Assembly: GCA_016714225.1 (NCBI GenBank)
Contig: JADJNS010000001.1
Location: 709,193-773,192, forward strand
Origin: Archangiaceae bacterium
Lineage (GTDB): Bacteria > Myxococcota > Myxococcia > Myxococcales > Myxococcaceae
Reading direction: 5' to 3'
DNA length: 64,000 bases
Part shown: positions 43,006 through 52,352 of the stretch, piece by piece
Layout of the letters: the number at the start of each line of letters is the position of its first letter
How positions within the stretch are numbered: the first letter of the stretch is position 1
Made by a program: the position numbers and the translations under genes
The notes under the pieces: model-generated
Seen by the model: only the letters and a program-made list of their open reading frames with translations
Database searches by the model: none
What the model was told of the DNA's origin: nothing

Positions 43006-43373
43006 GGGGTGCAGTCGCAGACCTCGACGGTGACGTCGCTCCACTGGTGGGCGACGAGGTCGAAGCGCAGCGTGCGCGACGACCATGGCGCGGCGAGCTC
43101 GAGCCCTTTGAGCGCGCGCACGGTGAGCTCGACCGACTCGCGCCCCAGGTTCCTGCGGTCGTCGGTCACCAGCGCGAGCTCGAGGGGAAACGGGGGGCCC
43201 GAGCCCAAGGCGTGGTGCGACTGGTAGATGAGCTGGGCGTCTGAGACGCGGGTAGCGGTGAGCTCGACCGCGTCGCAGTCTTGCGGCACGCGCAGCGGGG
43301 CCTCGATGCGCAGCCACGCGGCCGACTGGGGGCCGCAGGCGCACAGCGCGAGGGCGAGCACGGCGGGCTTCAC
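43002..43373 (-). CDS. Small lipoprotein
   Basis: 123 residues with a GTG start and lipoprotein signal (LALALCAC). The mature part looks like a beta-sandwich (WLRIEAPLRVPQDCDAVELTATRVSD, FPLELALVTDDRRNLGRESVELTVRALKG). Both ends overlap neighbours by 4 bp (GTGA with the TPR gene, ATGA with the sigma-54 activator), so the three genes form one tightly coupled operon. It may be a periplasmic sensor or accessory to that signalling unit (inference). No family recognised. Confidence 0.8.
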   Translation of the reverse strand: MKPAVLALALCACGPQSAAWLRIEAPLRVPQDCDAVELTATRVSDAQLIYQSHHALGSGPPFPLELALVTDDRRNLGRESVELTVRALKGLELAAPWSSRTLRFDLVAHQWSDVTVEVCDCTP

Positions 43374-43882
43374 TCGAGCCGCCCGGTGGGGAGGTTGCCG
43401 TGCGGCACCTGGGCGCGCACCACCAGCACCGCGGTGACCACGCCGGCGACCACCGCGGCCACGCCTACCCCGCCCCACAGCCAGGGGCTCTTCAGCAGCG
43501 GCGCGCTCTCGGGCGCCGGCGCCGGGGCCTGCGCCCAGTCGGGGGGCGGCTCGCGCTTGCGCAGCTGGTTCTTCTTCGCCTCGTCGAACAGCGCGCGCAC
43601 CCGGGGGCTGACGTCGGGCGGGGGCTGGTAGCCGGGGTCGAGCGCGAGCGCCTTCTGGTACGCCGCGATGGCCTCGGTGGGTCGGTCGAACGCGACGTGC
43701 ATCAGCGCCGCCAGCGCGTGCGCGCGCACCTGGTCGGCCGGGGCGAGCGCGGGGTCGGCGAGCGCCTGCTCGAGCAGCGGCAACACCTCTTGATAGCGGC
43801 CCGCGTGGAAGGCTTCGTCGGCCTGCTCGACCGTGTTCCCCGGCGCCGCGGTGAGGCACAGCACGAACACCGCGTTCCACAT
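43370..43882 (-). CDS. Exported TPR protein with C-terminal membrane anchor
   Basis: 170 residues. Signal-like N-terminus (MWNAVFVLCLTAAPG), then two TPR-like helix pairs (ADEAFHAGRYQEVLPLLEQALAD, FDRPTEAIAAYQKALALDPGYQPP), then a Pro/Ala linker and a membrane span near residues 131-153 (WLWGGVGVAAVVAGVVTAVLVV). This is a periplasmic TPR protein anchored in the inner membrane. First gene of the operon with the small lipoprotein and the FHA-sigma-54 activator; 46 bp from the divergent kinase gene, so a shared control region is likely. Confidence 0.85.
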   Translation of the reverse strand: MWNAVFVLCLTAAPGNTVEQADEAFHAGRYQEVLPLLEQALADPALAPADQVRAHALAALMHVAFDRPTEAIAAYQKALALDPGYQPPPDVSPRVRALFDEAKKNQLRKREPPPDWAQAPAPAPESAPLLKSPWLWGGVGVAAVVAGVVTAVLVVRAQVPHGNLPTGRLE

Positions 43883-43928
43883 GGCCCTGGAGGTTATCAG
43901 ACGGGCCCGCTAGTCCACGCCGTTACCG

Positions 43929-45590
<1,662 letters not shown>

Positions 45591-45605
45591 TCACCCTGAC
45601 GCCAA

Positions 45606-48467
45606 TCAGGGGTGTGTCGTTGGCGGTCGTGGCGCCCGGCGGCGCCGCGACAGCACCCAACACGCGAGCAGCAGTGCCGCTTCGGGTGTGCCGGTGCTGC
45701 AACCGCCACAGCCCATCGGCGTCGGTTCCACGCCCGGCCCGGCATCGGGCAGGCCAGCGTCGGGAACTCCGGAGTCGACGATGCCTGCGTCGGTGCCCGC
45801 ATCGAGGCCAGCGTCGGGCAAGCCCGCATCGGCCATCACCATCGTGCCCGCGTCGGGGGGGCCGGCGTCGCCCGGAGCGAGCCCGGCGACCTCGTCCCAA
45901 CCGATGTCGACCCTGGGCCCGAGCACCCGCCGGTCACCGTCACCGTCGGTGAGCAGAAAGGCCGGCACCGCGCTGTCGTCGCCGCGGTCGATGGCCGGTG
46001 AACCGGGCCCGAGGTGGTAGTCACCGGCGTCGACGAAGCCGGCCGGCCCGCCCATGATGTTCGAGCCACCCGCGTCGGGTGCGCCGCCTTCGTCGTACGC
46101 GTTGCCGGTGATGAGCGTGTTCCAGATGACCGCGGCCGGAGCGTCGAGCGCCTCGTCGGCGTTGTCGGCGATCGTCGCGTTGACGATGGTGATCGGCGAC
46201 CGGCTCACCAGCCCCACGCCTGAGTTGCCGGCCACCAGGTTGCCGGCGAACACGAACTTCCCGTCGAGCTTCACCCCGGCGTCGTTGCCGGTGATGCGGT
46301 TGAGGCTCACCTCGGCGCCCGGGCCCGAGCCGACGACGCGCTGGGCGACCAGGCCCGTGCCCTGGTTGCCGTGCACGTGATTGCCCTTGAAGAGCACCTG
46401 CTCGGCCTCCCACAGAAAGACCGGCCCCTCGCCCGAGCTGTTCGCGGTGAACTCAGAGCCCTCGACCGTCACCGCCGAGCAGCAGAAGAGATCGATGCCG
46501 CTTCCTCCCTGGCTCGAGAACGTGCGGCGGTTGTGGTGCACCTTCAGGCCCGAGAACTCGGCTGGGTTTCCGTAGTTGTCTTCGAGCCAGATGCCGCCGC
46601 TGCCGAGGTTGCTCGCCACCTCGACCCGGGTGACCCGCGTGGCGGCCGCGCCCGAGGGCCCGCCGACCACGTGCAGCCCGCCGCCGGCCTCGTTCTGGCT
46701 GCTCACCGACCCGCTGACGCCGCCGTCGCTCAGGGTGAGGTCGGAGATCGAGAGGTCGACTCCGGCCTGCAGCACCCAGTGGCTGGGGCCGGAGCCCCAG
46801 CCGTCGATGAACGTCGCGCCCATGCCCGCGCCCTTGAGGCTCACCTGCGCAGGCAGTGAGACTCCTCCCTGGTAGTGGCCGGGCTCGAGCTGCAACTCGT
46901 CGCCGGGGCACGCGCCGGCGATCGCTGCCGCCAGGTCGGCGCCCGCGGGCACCGCGACCGCGGTGCTGCCGCCGTCGACAGAAACATCGAGCGAGCGCGT
47001 GCTGCTCTGCCCGGCGTGGTCGGACACCTGAAGAGACACGACCACCGACGGGGGGCACGCGCGCACCATCACCGTCGGCGTCGAGTACGGGGTGCCATCG
47101 ATGGTCCACTGGCGCGACACGACGCCGTCGTCGTCGGTCGAGGTGTCGGTGAAGGTCACGATGCTGCGGCGCGCGGGCAGGGCGGGAGTGAACGTGAACG
47201 CCGCCGCGGGGGCCGCGTTGGCCGCGACCGAGACTGGGTGGCTGACCGCGCCGGTGCCGCCGCGATCATCGGTGACGGTGAGGCTGACCGTGTACGTGCC
47301 GCCGGCGCTGTAGACGTGTGAAGGGCTGCGCAGCGTCGAGGTCACGGTGTCGCCGAAGTCCCAGCTCCAGGCGACGACGCGCCCGTCGCTGTCGGTGCTC
47401 TGGTCGCTGAGCTGCAGCGGCAGCTTCGACAGGCGGGGCATGGGGGGAAGGGGGAACGCCGCGACTGGCGGGTTGTTCGCCGGCGGCGCCGGGCACGTGG
47501 CCGCAGCGGTGTTGCCGCCCAGCGGCACGGTGGTGACGTTGTGCACGACCTGGTGCTGCGCGGCGGTGACCGAGAGGCTGGTGGTGTCGGTCGCGGGAAA
47601 CGGGCCGCCGCTGCCGACCAGCGAAGCGGCGAGCGTCGAGCGCACCACGGCGTACTTGAGCGCCGACACGGTGTCGTCGTTCACCACGCCGATCGCGTCG
47701 CCGCACGGGCTGAAGCCCCACTGGAATGAGCCGCCCAACGACTGGCTCGCCACCCGCATGCCGGTGGCGAGGTTGACGGCCACCCACTCTGAGCTCGTGG
47801 CGCCGGTGAGGTACGCCCACGTCAGGGTGCGGTCGGCGGCGTCGGGCCCGAACCCGAGCGCGGCCGCGCCGAGCTGAGAGCCGGGCATGCCCATGGGCGA
47901 CGTGAAGTTGAACGTGTCGTAGAGCACCGGGTCACCGGTCGCGGCGTCGAGCACCCGCAGCTCGGCGTGGTTCGCCGAGCCGATCAGCTCGAGGTCGAGC
48001 ACGTAGACGCCGTTCGGGCTGAACGAGATGGCGCTGCCGAGGGGCGAGGGCTGAAACGTCTTCAGCAGCGTGGCCGGCACCGCGGTGAGGTCGTGCAGCG
48101 AGGTCAGCGCGGGGGCGCCACCGAACGAGCGGGTGGCGACGATGAAGCGATGCTCATCGGGGCTGAAGCCCCAGCTGGCGGCGGCCGTGCCCGCGAGCAC
48201 CACCACCATGTCGCTCACCCGGGTCACCGTCACCTCTGACGGCTGGGGGAAGCCGGGCGTCGCGACCGCCGTCACCTTGTACTTGCCCCCCGCTGAGAGG
48301 CCCGTGATGCCGTTGGGCGGAGCTGCCGCGACCGCCGGGTCGGGCAGCACGTAGGCGCCGACCTCGTTGCAGGCGCAGTCGACGCCCGGTTGGGGCGCGG
48401 CCCACGCCGTGAGGGACACCAGCGACGAGAGCACCGCGGCGAGACGACGAGACGATAGGGAGCGCAC
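45606..48467 (-). CDS. Large surface protein with PKD domains, beta-helix and MYXO-CTERM tag
   Basis: 953 residues from a GTG. Signal peptide, then a WD/propeller-like N-terminal domain to about residue 300 (SWGFSPDEHRFIVATRS, WGFSPCGDAIGVVND). Two PKD-type modules follow (WSWDFGDTVTSTLRSPSHVYSAGGTYTVSLTVTD; then an Ig-like domain). A right-handed beta-helix follows (repeating motif ...IDLFCCSAVTVEGSEFTAN..., ...NRITGNDAGVKLD..., ...VIWNTLITGNAYD...). Next comes a linker of Asp-Ala-Gly repeats (DAGLPDAGLDAGTDAG). The end, CGGCSTGTPEAALLLACWVLSRRRRAP, is a MYXO-CTERM-type tag. Probably surface-anchored and sugar-binding or -cleaving. The start is divergent from the Omp85-like gene (123-bp gap). 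Confidence 0.85.
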   Translation of the reverse strand: MRSLSSRRLAAVLSSLVSLTAWAAPQPGVDCACNEVGAYVLPDPAVAAAPPNGITGLSAGGKYKVTAVATPGFPQPSEVTVTRVSDMVVVLAGTAAASWGFSPDEHRFIVATRSFGGAPALTSLHDLTAVPATLLKTFQPSPLGSAISFSPNGVYVLDLELIGSANHAELRVLDAATGDPVLYDTFNFTSPMGMPGSQLGAAALGFGPDAADRTLTWAYLTGATSSEWVAVNLATGMRVASQSLGGSFQWGFSPCGDAIGVVNDDTVSALKYAVVRSTLAASLVGSGGPFPATDTTSLSVTAAQHQVVHNVTTVPLGGNTAAATCPAPPANNPPVAAFPLPPMPRLSKLPLQLSDQSTDSDGRVVAWSWDFGDTVTSTLRSPSHVYSAGGTYTVSLTVTDDRGGTGAVSHPVSVAANAAPAAAFTFTPALPARRSIVTFTDTSTDDDGVVSRQWTIDGTPYSTPTVMVRACPPSVVVSLQVSDHAGQSSTRSLDVSVDGGSTAVAVPAGADLAAAIAGACPGDELQLEPGHYQGGVSLPAQVSLKGAGMGATFIDGWGSGPSHWVLQAGVDLSISDLTLSDGGVSGSVSSQNEAGGGLHVVGGPSGAAATRVTRVEVASNLGSGGIWLEDNYGNPAEFSGLKVHHNRRTFSSQGGSGIDLFCCSAVTVEGSEFTANSSGEGPVFLWEAEQVLFKGNHVHGNQGTGLVAQRVVGSGPGAEVSLNRITGNDAGVKLDGKFVFAGNLVAGNSGVGLVSRSPITIVNATIADNADEALDAPAAVIWNTLITGNAYDEGGAPDAGGSNIMGGPAGFVDAGDYHLGPGSPAIDRGDDSAVPAFLLTDGDGDRRVLGPRVDIGWDEVAGLAPGDAGPPDAGTMVMADAGLPDAGLDAGTDAGIVDSGVPDAGLPDAGPGVEPTPMGCGGCSTGTPEAALLLACWVLSRRRRAPRPPTTHP

Positions 48468-48590
48468 GCTCGCCGCCCTGTAACACCTGCCGGGCTGCGA
48501 GTTCGAGAGCCCCGCGCGTGCGCAATGGGAGTCGGCCCCGTCCGTCGCAGAGACTCGATTTTCGCCACCCCTGGGCGATAGTGAACAGCC

Positions 48591-50348
48591 TTGCTCGCCG
48601 CCGCACTCGCGCTGACCGTGCTCGCCGCCGCCGACGACGGGGCCGACGCGGGGTACGTCGAGCTGCCGGCCCCCGAGGCGCTGGCGCCCGAGCCGCCGGT
48701 GCCGTCGCACTACGACTCGGCGCCGCTGAAGCTCGACGGCCGCACCATCGACTTCTACCCCGACGCGGGCACGCGCCCGCCCGACCCGTGGTGGCTGCAC
48801 ATTCGGGGCAACCGGGTGCTGCCCGAAGAGATGTACCGCGACGCGCTGCACCTGCCGGCCGACACGGTGCCCGACGCGGCCACCGCCTCGTACATCGAGG
48901 AGACGCTCTACGGCTTTCTGGTGAAGAGCGGCTACGAGCTGGCGACGGTGGGTGCGGTGGTCACCTGGCGCGGCATCGACGTGCAGATCGACGAAGGCCA
49001 GGTCGAGAAGATGGTCTTCACCGGCCGGCTCACCTTCAACACCCTGCGGTTTCGCCTCGAGCTGTTCATCGACCAAGACGTGTTCAACCGCCCCGCGCTC
49101 GAGCGGCAGGTGGCCGCGCTCTCGCAGAAGATCGGCCTCAACGTGGTGCGCTGGTCGCTGGTGCCCACGCCGAACCCCGACCACGTGGGGCCGCAGATAG
49201 AATCGCTCGGCGCCATCGAGGGGTTTCAGATTCTCCACGAGCGCAAACGCTACGAGCTGTGGTTCTTCTTTCAAGAGAACGAGTGGGACACCGGCTTCGG
49301 CGTCGACGTGCGGTCGGGTTACATCGACGGCCTCGAGGTCGGCCTCAACTACCAGGGCAACGGCTTCTTGAGAGACCACTGGCGGGTGGCGGCGAGCGGC
49401 GGCGCCGGCCTCAACTGGCGCATCTCCGACCACATTCTCTACCCGGGCTTCTCGCGCGCGTTCGCCGAGTTTCAGTGGGTCTCGCGCCCGCTGGGCAGGG
49501 TGCGGGTGGGCACCTGGGTGACCGGCAACCTGGTGCAGCGGCAGCGCAAAGACCTCGACGTCGAGAGCTACAACGAGGCGAGCAGCATCGCGTCGGTGCA
49601 CACCACCATCTCGCTCACCAACAGCTCGAGCATCTCTCCAGGCATCGGGCTGCAGTGGCGGCGCATCTTCAACATCAACTCCATCGCCAACGCCGACCCG
49701 GCGCTGACCCCGCCGACCAGTGAGCGGGCGCGCGGGTTCTTCGAGCTGCGCGCAGAGTGGATCTTCGACCCCGAGAACCAGCGGTGGGACCGGCGCCACC
49801 GCTTCGAGGTGGGCGGGCGCTTCTATTTCGGCCTCTCGCTCGACGCCAAGGTGACCATCGAGCAGCTGCCCTACCGCAGCTACGGCTGGCTCTACGAGCG
49901 CTACCAGAAGGTGTTCACCTTCGGCTGGCACGACCTCTGGCTCGGCACCCGGGCGCGGCTCGCGTTCGGCGACGTGCAGTTCCACGACGAAGAGAACGTG
50001 GCCGAGCTCTTGCGGGTGTTCGGCGACATCTTCGTGCGCAAGGGCGGGCAGGCGGGCGTCGAGTTCCGCTTCAGCCTCACCCGCGACGTGCTCAAGCTGA
50101 GCTTCTTCACCATCGCGGCGGCGTTCGGCGAGGTCTGTCGCGGAGTGACCTCGGGGCTGCCTCCGTCGGGAGCGTGCGCGATGGTGAAGGTGGGCGACGA
50201 GGCGCCGCGCTTCGGCATCTCTGGAGGCCCCGGCCTGCACGCGCTGATTCAGGGCATGTTCCAGCTCGACATGTACGCGGCGTTCGGCATTCTCTCCACC
50301 GGTCGCACCGGCGCGTCGCTGGTGGTGATTCTCAACAAGACCTACTGA
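48591..50348 (+). CDS. Omp85/BamA-like outer-membrane protein with POTRA domain
   Basis: 585 residues from a TTG, giving a signal peptide (LLAAALALTVLAAADDGAD). POTRA-like modules cover about 65-200: IRGNRVLPEEMYRDALHLPADT then TASYIEETLYGFLVKSGYELATV and VQIDEGQVEKMVFTGRLTFNT. The remainder is beta-barrel-like, alternating and aromatic-rich (YELWFFFQENEWDTGFGVDVRSGYIDG, WRVAASGGAGLNW). It ends in ...LVVILNKTY; many barrel proteins end with an aromatic residue, here Tyr. It is much shorter than BamA and stands alone, so a specialised translocase or secretion pore is possible. Its TGA overlaps the start of the acetyltransferase gene by 1 bp. Confidence 0.82.
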   Translation: MLAAALALTVLAAADDGADAGYVELPAPEALAPEPPVPSHYDSAPLKLDGRTIDFYPDAGTRPPDPWWLHIRGNRVLPEEMYRDALHLPADTVPDAATASYIEETLYGFLVKSGYELATVGAVVTWRGIDVQIDEGQVEKMVFTGRLTFNTLRFRLELFIDQDVFNRPALERQVAALSQKIGLNVVRWSLVPTPNPDHVGPQIESLGAIEGFQILHERKRYELWFFFQENEWDTGFGVDVRSGYIDGLEVGLNYQGNGFLRDHWRVAASGGAGLNWRISDHILYPGFSRAFAEFQWVSRPLGRVRVGTWVTGNLVQRQRKDLDVESYNEASSIASVHTTISLTNSSSISPGIGLQWRRIFNINSIANADPALTPPTSERARGFFELRAEWIFDPENQRWDRRHRFEVGGRFYFGLSLDAKVTIEQLPYRSYGWLYERYQKVFTFGWHDLWLGTRARLAFGDVQFHDEENVAELLRVFGDIFVRKGGQAGVEFRFSLTRDVLKLSFFTIAAAFGEVCRGVTSGLPPSGACAMVKVGDEAPRFGISGGPGLHALIQGMFQLDMYAAFGILSTGRTGASLVVILNKTY

Positions 50349-50869
50349 TGAACGCACGGGTGGGCCTGGTCGAGTCGGACGCGCAGCTCGAGGGCATTCT
50401 CGAGCTGCAGCGCTCGAGCCGCACGCCGACGAATGACGGCTTCGTCACCGTGCAGCACACCCTGGCCATCTTGCAGGCGATGCACGCGCTCGCGCCCAGC
50501 GTGGTGGCGACCGACCCTTCGGGCAAGGTGGTCGGCTACGCGGTGATGATGCCGCCGCAGACGCGGGCGCTGATACCGGTGCTCGAGCCGATGTTCGTGC
50601 GGCTCGAGCAGCTCACCCTGCCGCCGCGCTGGTACGTGATGGGGCAGATTGCGGTGGCACCCTCGCACCGCGGCACCGGGCTGTTCGACGCGCTCTACGC
50701 CGAGCACCGCGCGCGCTACTCCGACCGGTTCGACGCGGTCGTCACCGAGGTGGCCACCCGCAACGGCCGCTCGATGCGCGCGCACCAGCGGGTCGGCTTT
50801 CAGCCGCTCGAGGTCTACCGCGACGCGACCGACGAGTGGGCCGTGGTGGCGTGGCAGTGGTCCTCTTGA
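50348..50869 (+). CDS. GNAT-family N-acetyltransferase
   Basis: 173 residues, normal for a single GNAT domain. The acetyl-CoA site is the motif A stretch VMGQIAVAPSHRGTGLFDALY (Q/R-x-x-G-x-G/A as HRGTGL, near residue 108). N-terminal strands (VVATDPSGKVVGYAVMM) and the terminal AHQRVGFQPLEVYRD fit the fold. The substrate is unknown; cytoplasmic. Translation is probably coupled to the barrel gene before it because their stop and start codons overlap. A palindromic element follows directly. Confidence 0.85.
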   Translation: MNARVGLVESDAQLEGILELQRSSRTPTNDGFVTVQHTLAILQAMHALAPSVVATDPSGKVVGYAVMMPPQTRALIPVLEPMFVRLEQLTLPPRWYVMGQIAVAPSHRGTGLFDALYAEHRARYSDRFDAVVTEVATRNGRSMRAHQRVGFQPLEVYRDATDEWAVVAWQWSS

Positions 50870-50896
50870 GCGGAGGCCTGGCTCTTCGAGAGCGGT

Positions 50897-51007
50897 CAGG
50901 GTGAGCTGTGTCGAACCCTGCCGTCGCTCGCCGAAGGCTGAAGCGCAGATACTCCATCGTATTGCTGCGCGACGCGGTGCTGCTTGAAGCCTGGAGTATG
51001 CGGCGCT
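50897..51007. repeat. Palindromic interspersed element, copy 2
   Basis: Aligns with 8847-8958 over 111 versus 112 bp, nearly without gaps. Shared blocks include GTCGAACCCTG at the left, TCCATCGTA in the middle and GCTTGAAGCCTGGAGTATG at the right. ATACTCCA (50950-50957) and TGGAGTAT (50992-50999) form an internal dyad. The flanking 29-bp arms of copy 1 are not conserved here; a degenerate right arm may extend to about 51062. As in copy 1 it fills a gap between convergent genes, here the acetyltransferase and the ADP-ribosyltransferase. Confidence 0.7.
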
Positions 51008-51057
51008 TCGCGTTCCAGCTGGGCGGCACCCATTCGACTCTGCGCTTCGCGCTCCGC

Positions 51058-52221
51058 TCAGGGTGCGCGCTGCTGCGTGCTGACGAGCACGTAGGCCACG
51101 CCGTCGCGGTGGGTGACCTTCTTCACGGTGAGCGGCAGGTCGCGCGGCAGCACCACCTCGGCCTCGCCCACGTTGCCGCTGACGAGCCCCTGCAGGGGCG
51201 AGGCGACGTCGATGACCAGCACCGCGGGCACGCGCTCGCCGGCCCGGTCTTGCTGCTTCGCGAAGCGCAGCGCCAGCGACGGCTCGAGGGTCGAGAACTG
51301 GAACCCCGCGTCGACCACCACCGCGCCCACCTTCAGCTCGGCTTCGAGCAGCTGTGCGCCGCGAAACAGGCGCACCCCGGCGGGGAGCGTGAGCGCGCGC
51401 TGCAGCGCGCCGTCGAGCAGCTGCACGTGCGGGCCGTCGGCGCGGCCACGCCGCAGGCCGCTGTTGACCTGGGGTGCGACGTTGCCGCGCGGGCCGCCGT
51501 AGCCGGTGAGGGCCTCGAGCTCGCGGCGCTGCAGCGGCGTCAGGCGCTGGGCGGTGGCCGCCGAGAGCGCCTGGTACGCCGCGCTGTCGCCGGCGGTGAG
51601 CCAGTCGTAGCCGACGACACCCGGCGACGAGAGCTTCGCCAGCGAGAGGCCCGCCAGCTCACCCTGCGAGCTCAGGCCGGTGAGCGCGTCGGCGGTAGCC
51701 GCGGGCGGCAGCGGGTCGGCGTCGGTGAGCGGCACGCCGCGCCGGTCGAGCGCGTAGGGCCCGAAGAAGCGGTCGGGCGCTCCGAGCTTGCGGGTGCCGA
51801 AGTAGACGGTGTTCTCGGCCTTGAGGGGCGCCAGCCGGCCGTCGCTGCGCTGCTGCCAGTAGGCCGAGATGAACTCTTGCTCGCCGGTGGCGACAGAGCC
51901 GCGGCGCTCGAGCACCACCCGCCCGAAGCCCTCGGGCACCGCGTCGACCTGGTGCGCCTCGGCCTGGGCCTCGGTCGCGCTCCAGCCGAAGTGGGCGGCC
52001 TGCACCACCCGCTCGGTGGCCCTCAGCCCCTCTTGCGGAGGCAGCCGGGTCTGCTCGAACGAGTCGACCGCGCGCAGCACGCTCGCTTCGTCGATGGCGT
52101 CGCCGCGGGCGAGCACCCGCGCGATGAGCGCGTCGGGGCTGAAGACGCGCCCGGTCTGGCGGCCGCGCTGGGCGGCCACCCGCAGCAGGGCATCGTCGAC
52201 GTCGTGGCCACGAACGCGCAT
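51058..52221 (-). CDS. Probable mono-ADP-ribosyltransferase (R-S-E class exoenzyme-like)
   Basis: 387 residues. The C-terminal third has the arginine-targeting ADP-ribosyltransferase triad in order: VRLFRG (Arg287), FQFSTLEPSLALRFA (STS-like, Ser310), and GEAEVVLP (ExE as E353-A-E355, the catalytic pair). Before it, GYGGPRGNVAPQVNSGLRRG (about 243) matches the usual Y...N..LR lead-in of ADP-ribosylating exoenzymes. The long N-terminal half is unrecognised. No signal peptide, so export would need a secretion or predatory delivery system. No immunity or antitoxin gene is adjacent. Divergent from the subtilase gene with a 131-bp gap. Target protein unknown. Confidence 0.8.
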   Translation of the reverse strand: MRVRGHDVDDALLRVAAQRGRQTGRVFSPDALIARVLARGDAIDEASVLRAVDSFEQTRLPPQEGLRATERVVQAAHFGWSATEAQAEAHQVDAVPEGFGRVVLERRGSVATGEQEFISAYWQQRSDGRLAPLKAENTVYFGTRKLGAPDRFFGPYALDRRGVPLTDADPLPPAATADALTGLSSQGELAGLSLAKLSSPGVVGYDWLTAGDSAAYQALSAATAQRLTPLQRRELEALTGYGGPRGNVAPQVNSGLRRGRADGPHVQLLDGALQRALTLPAGVRLFRGAQLLEAELKVGAVVVDAGFQFSTLEPSLALRFAKQQDRAGERVPAVLVIDVASPLQGLVSGNVGEAEVVLPRDLPLTVKKVTHRDGVAYVLVSTQQRAP

Positions 52222-52352
52222 CGGTCAGCACAGTAGAAGCCCTTACCGGTGGCCGTCGCGGTCGCTGCAGCGAGGTGGCGCGAGTGGGCGACAGTGCTCA
52301 CACTCTCATTTAGGCTCTCGCGCCCGGTCTTCTTCTGCGAAGAGAGGTCTCA

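Noticed and set aside
45606..50357. Extending the PKD surface protein upstream on the minus strand through the barrel gene
   Set aside because: The plus-strand barrel has a signal peptide and POTRA features; the upstream minus-strand extension is Arg/Val/Gly-rich with no domain.
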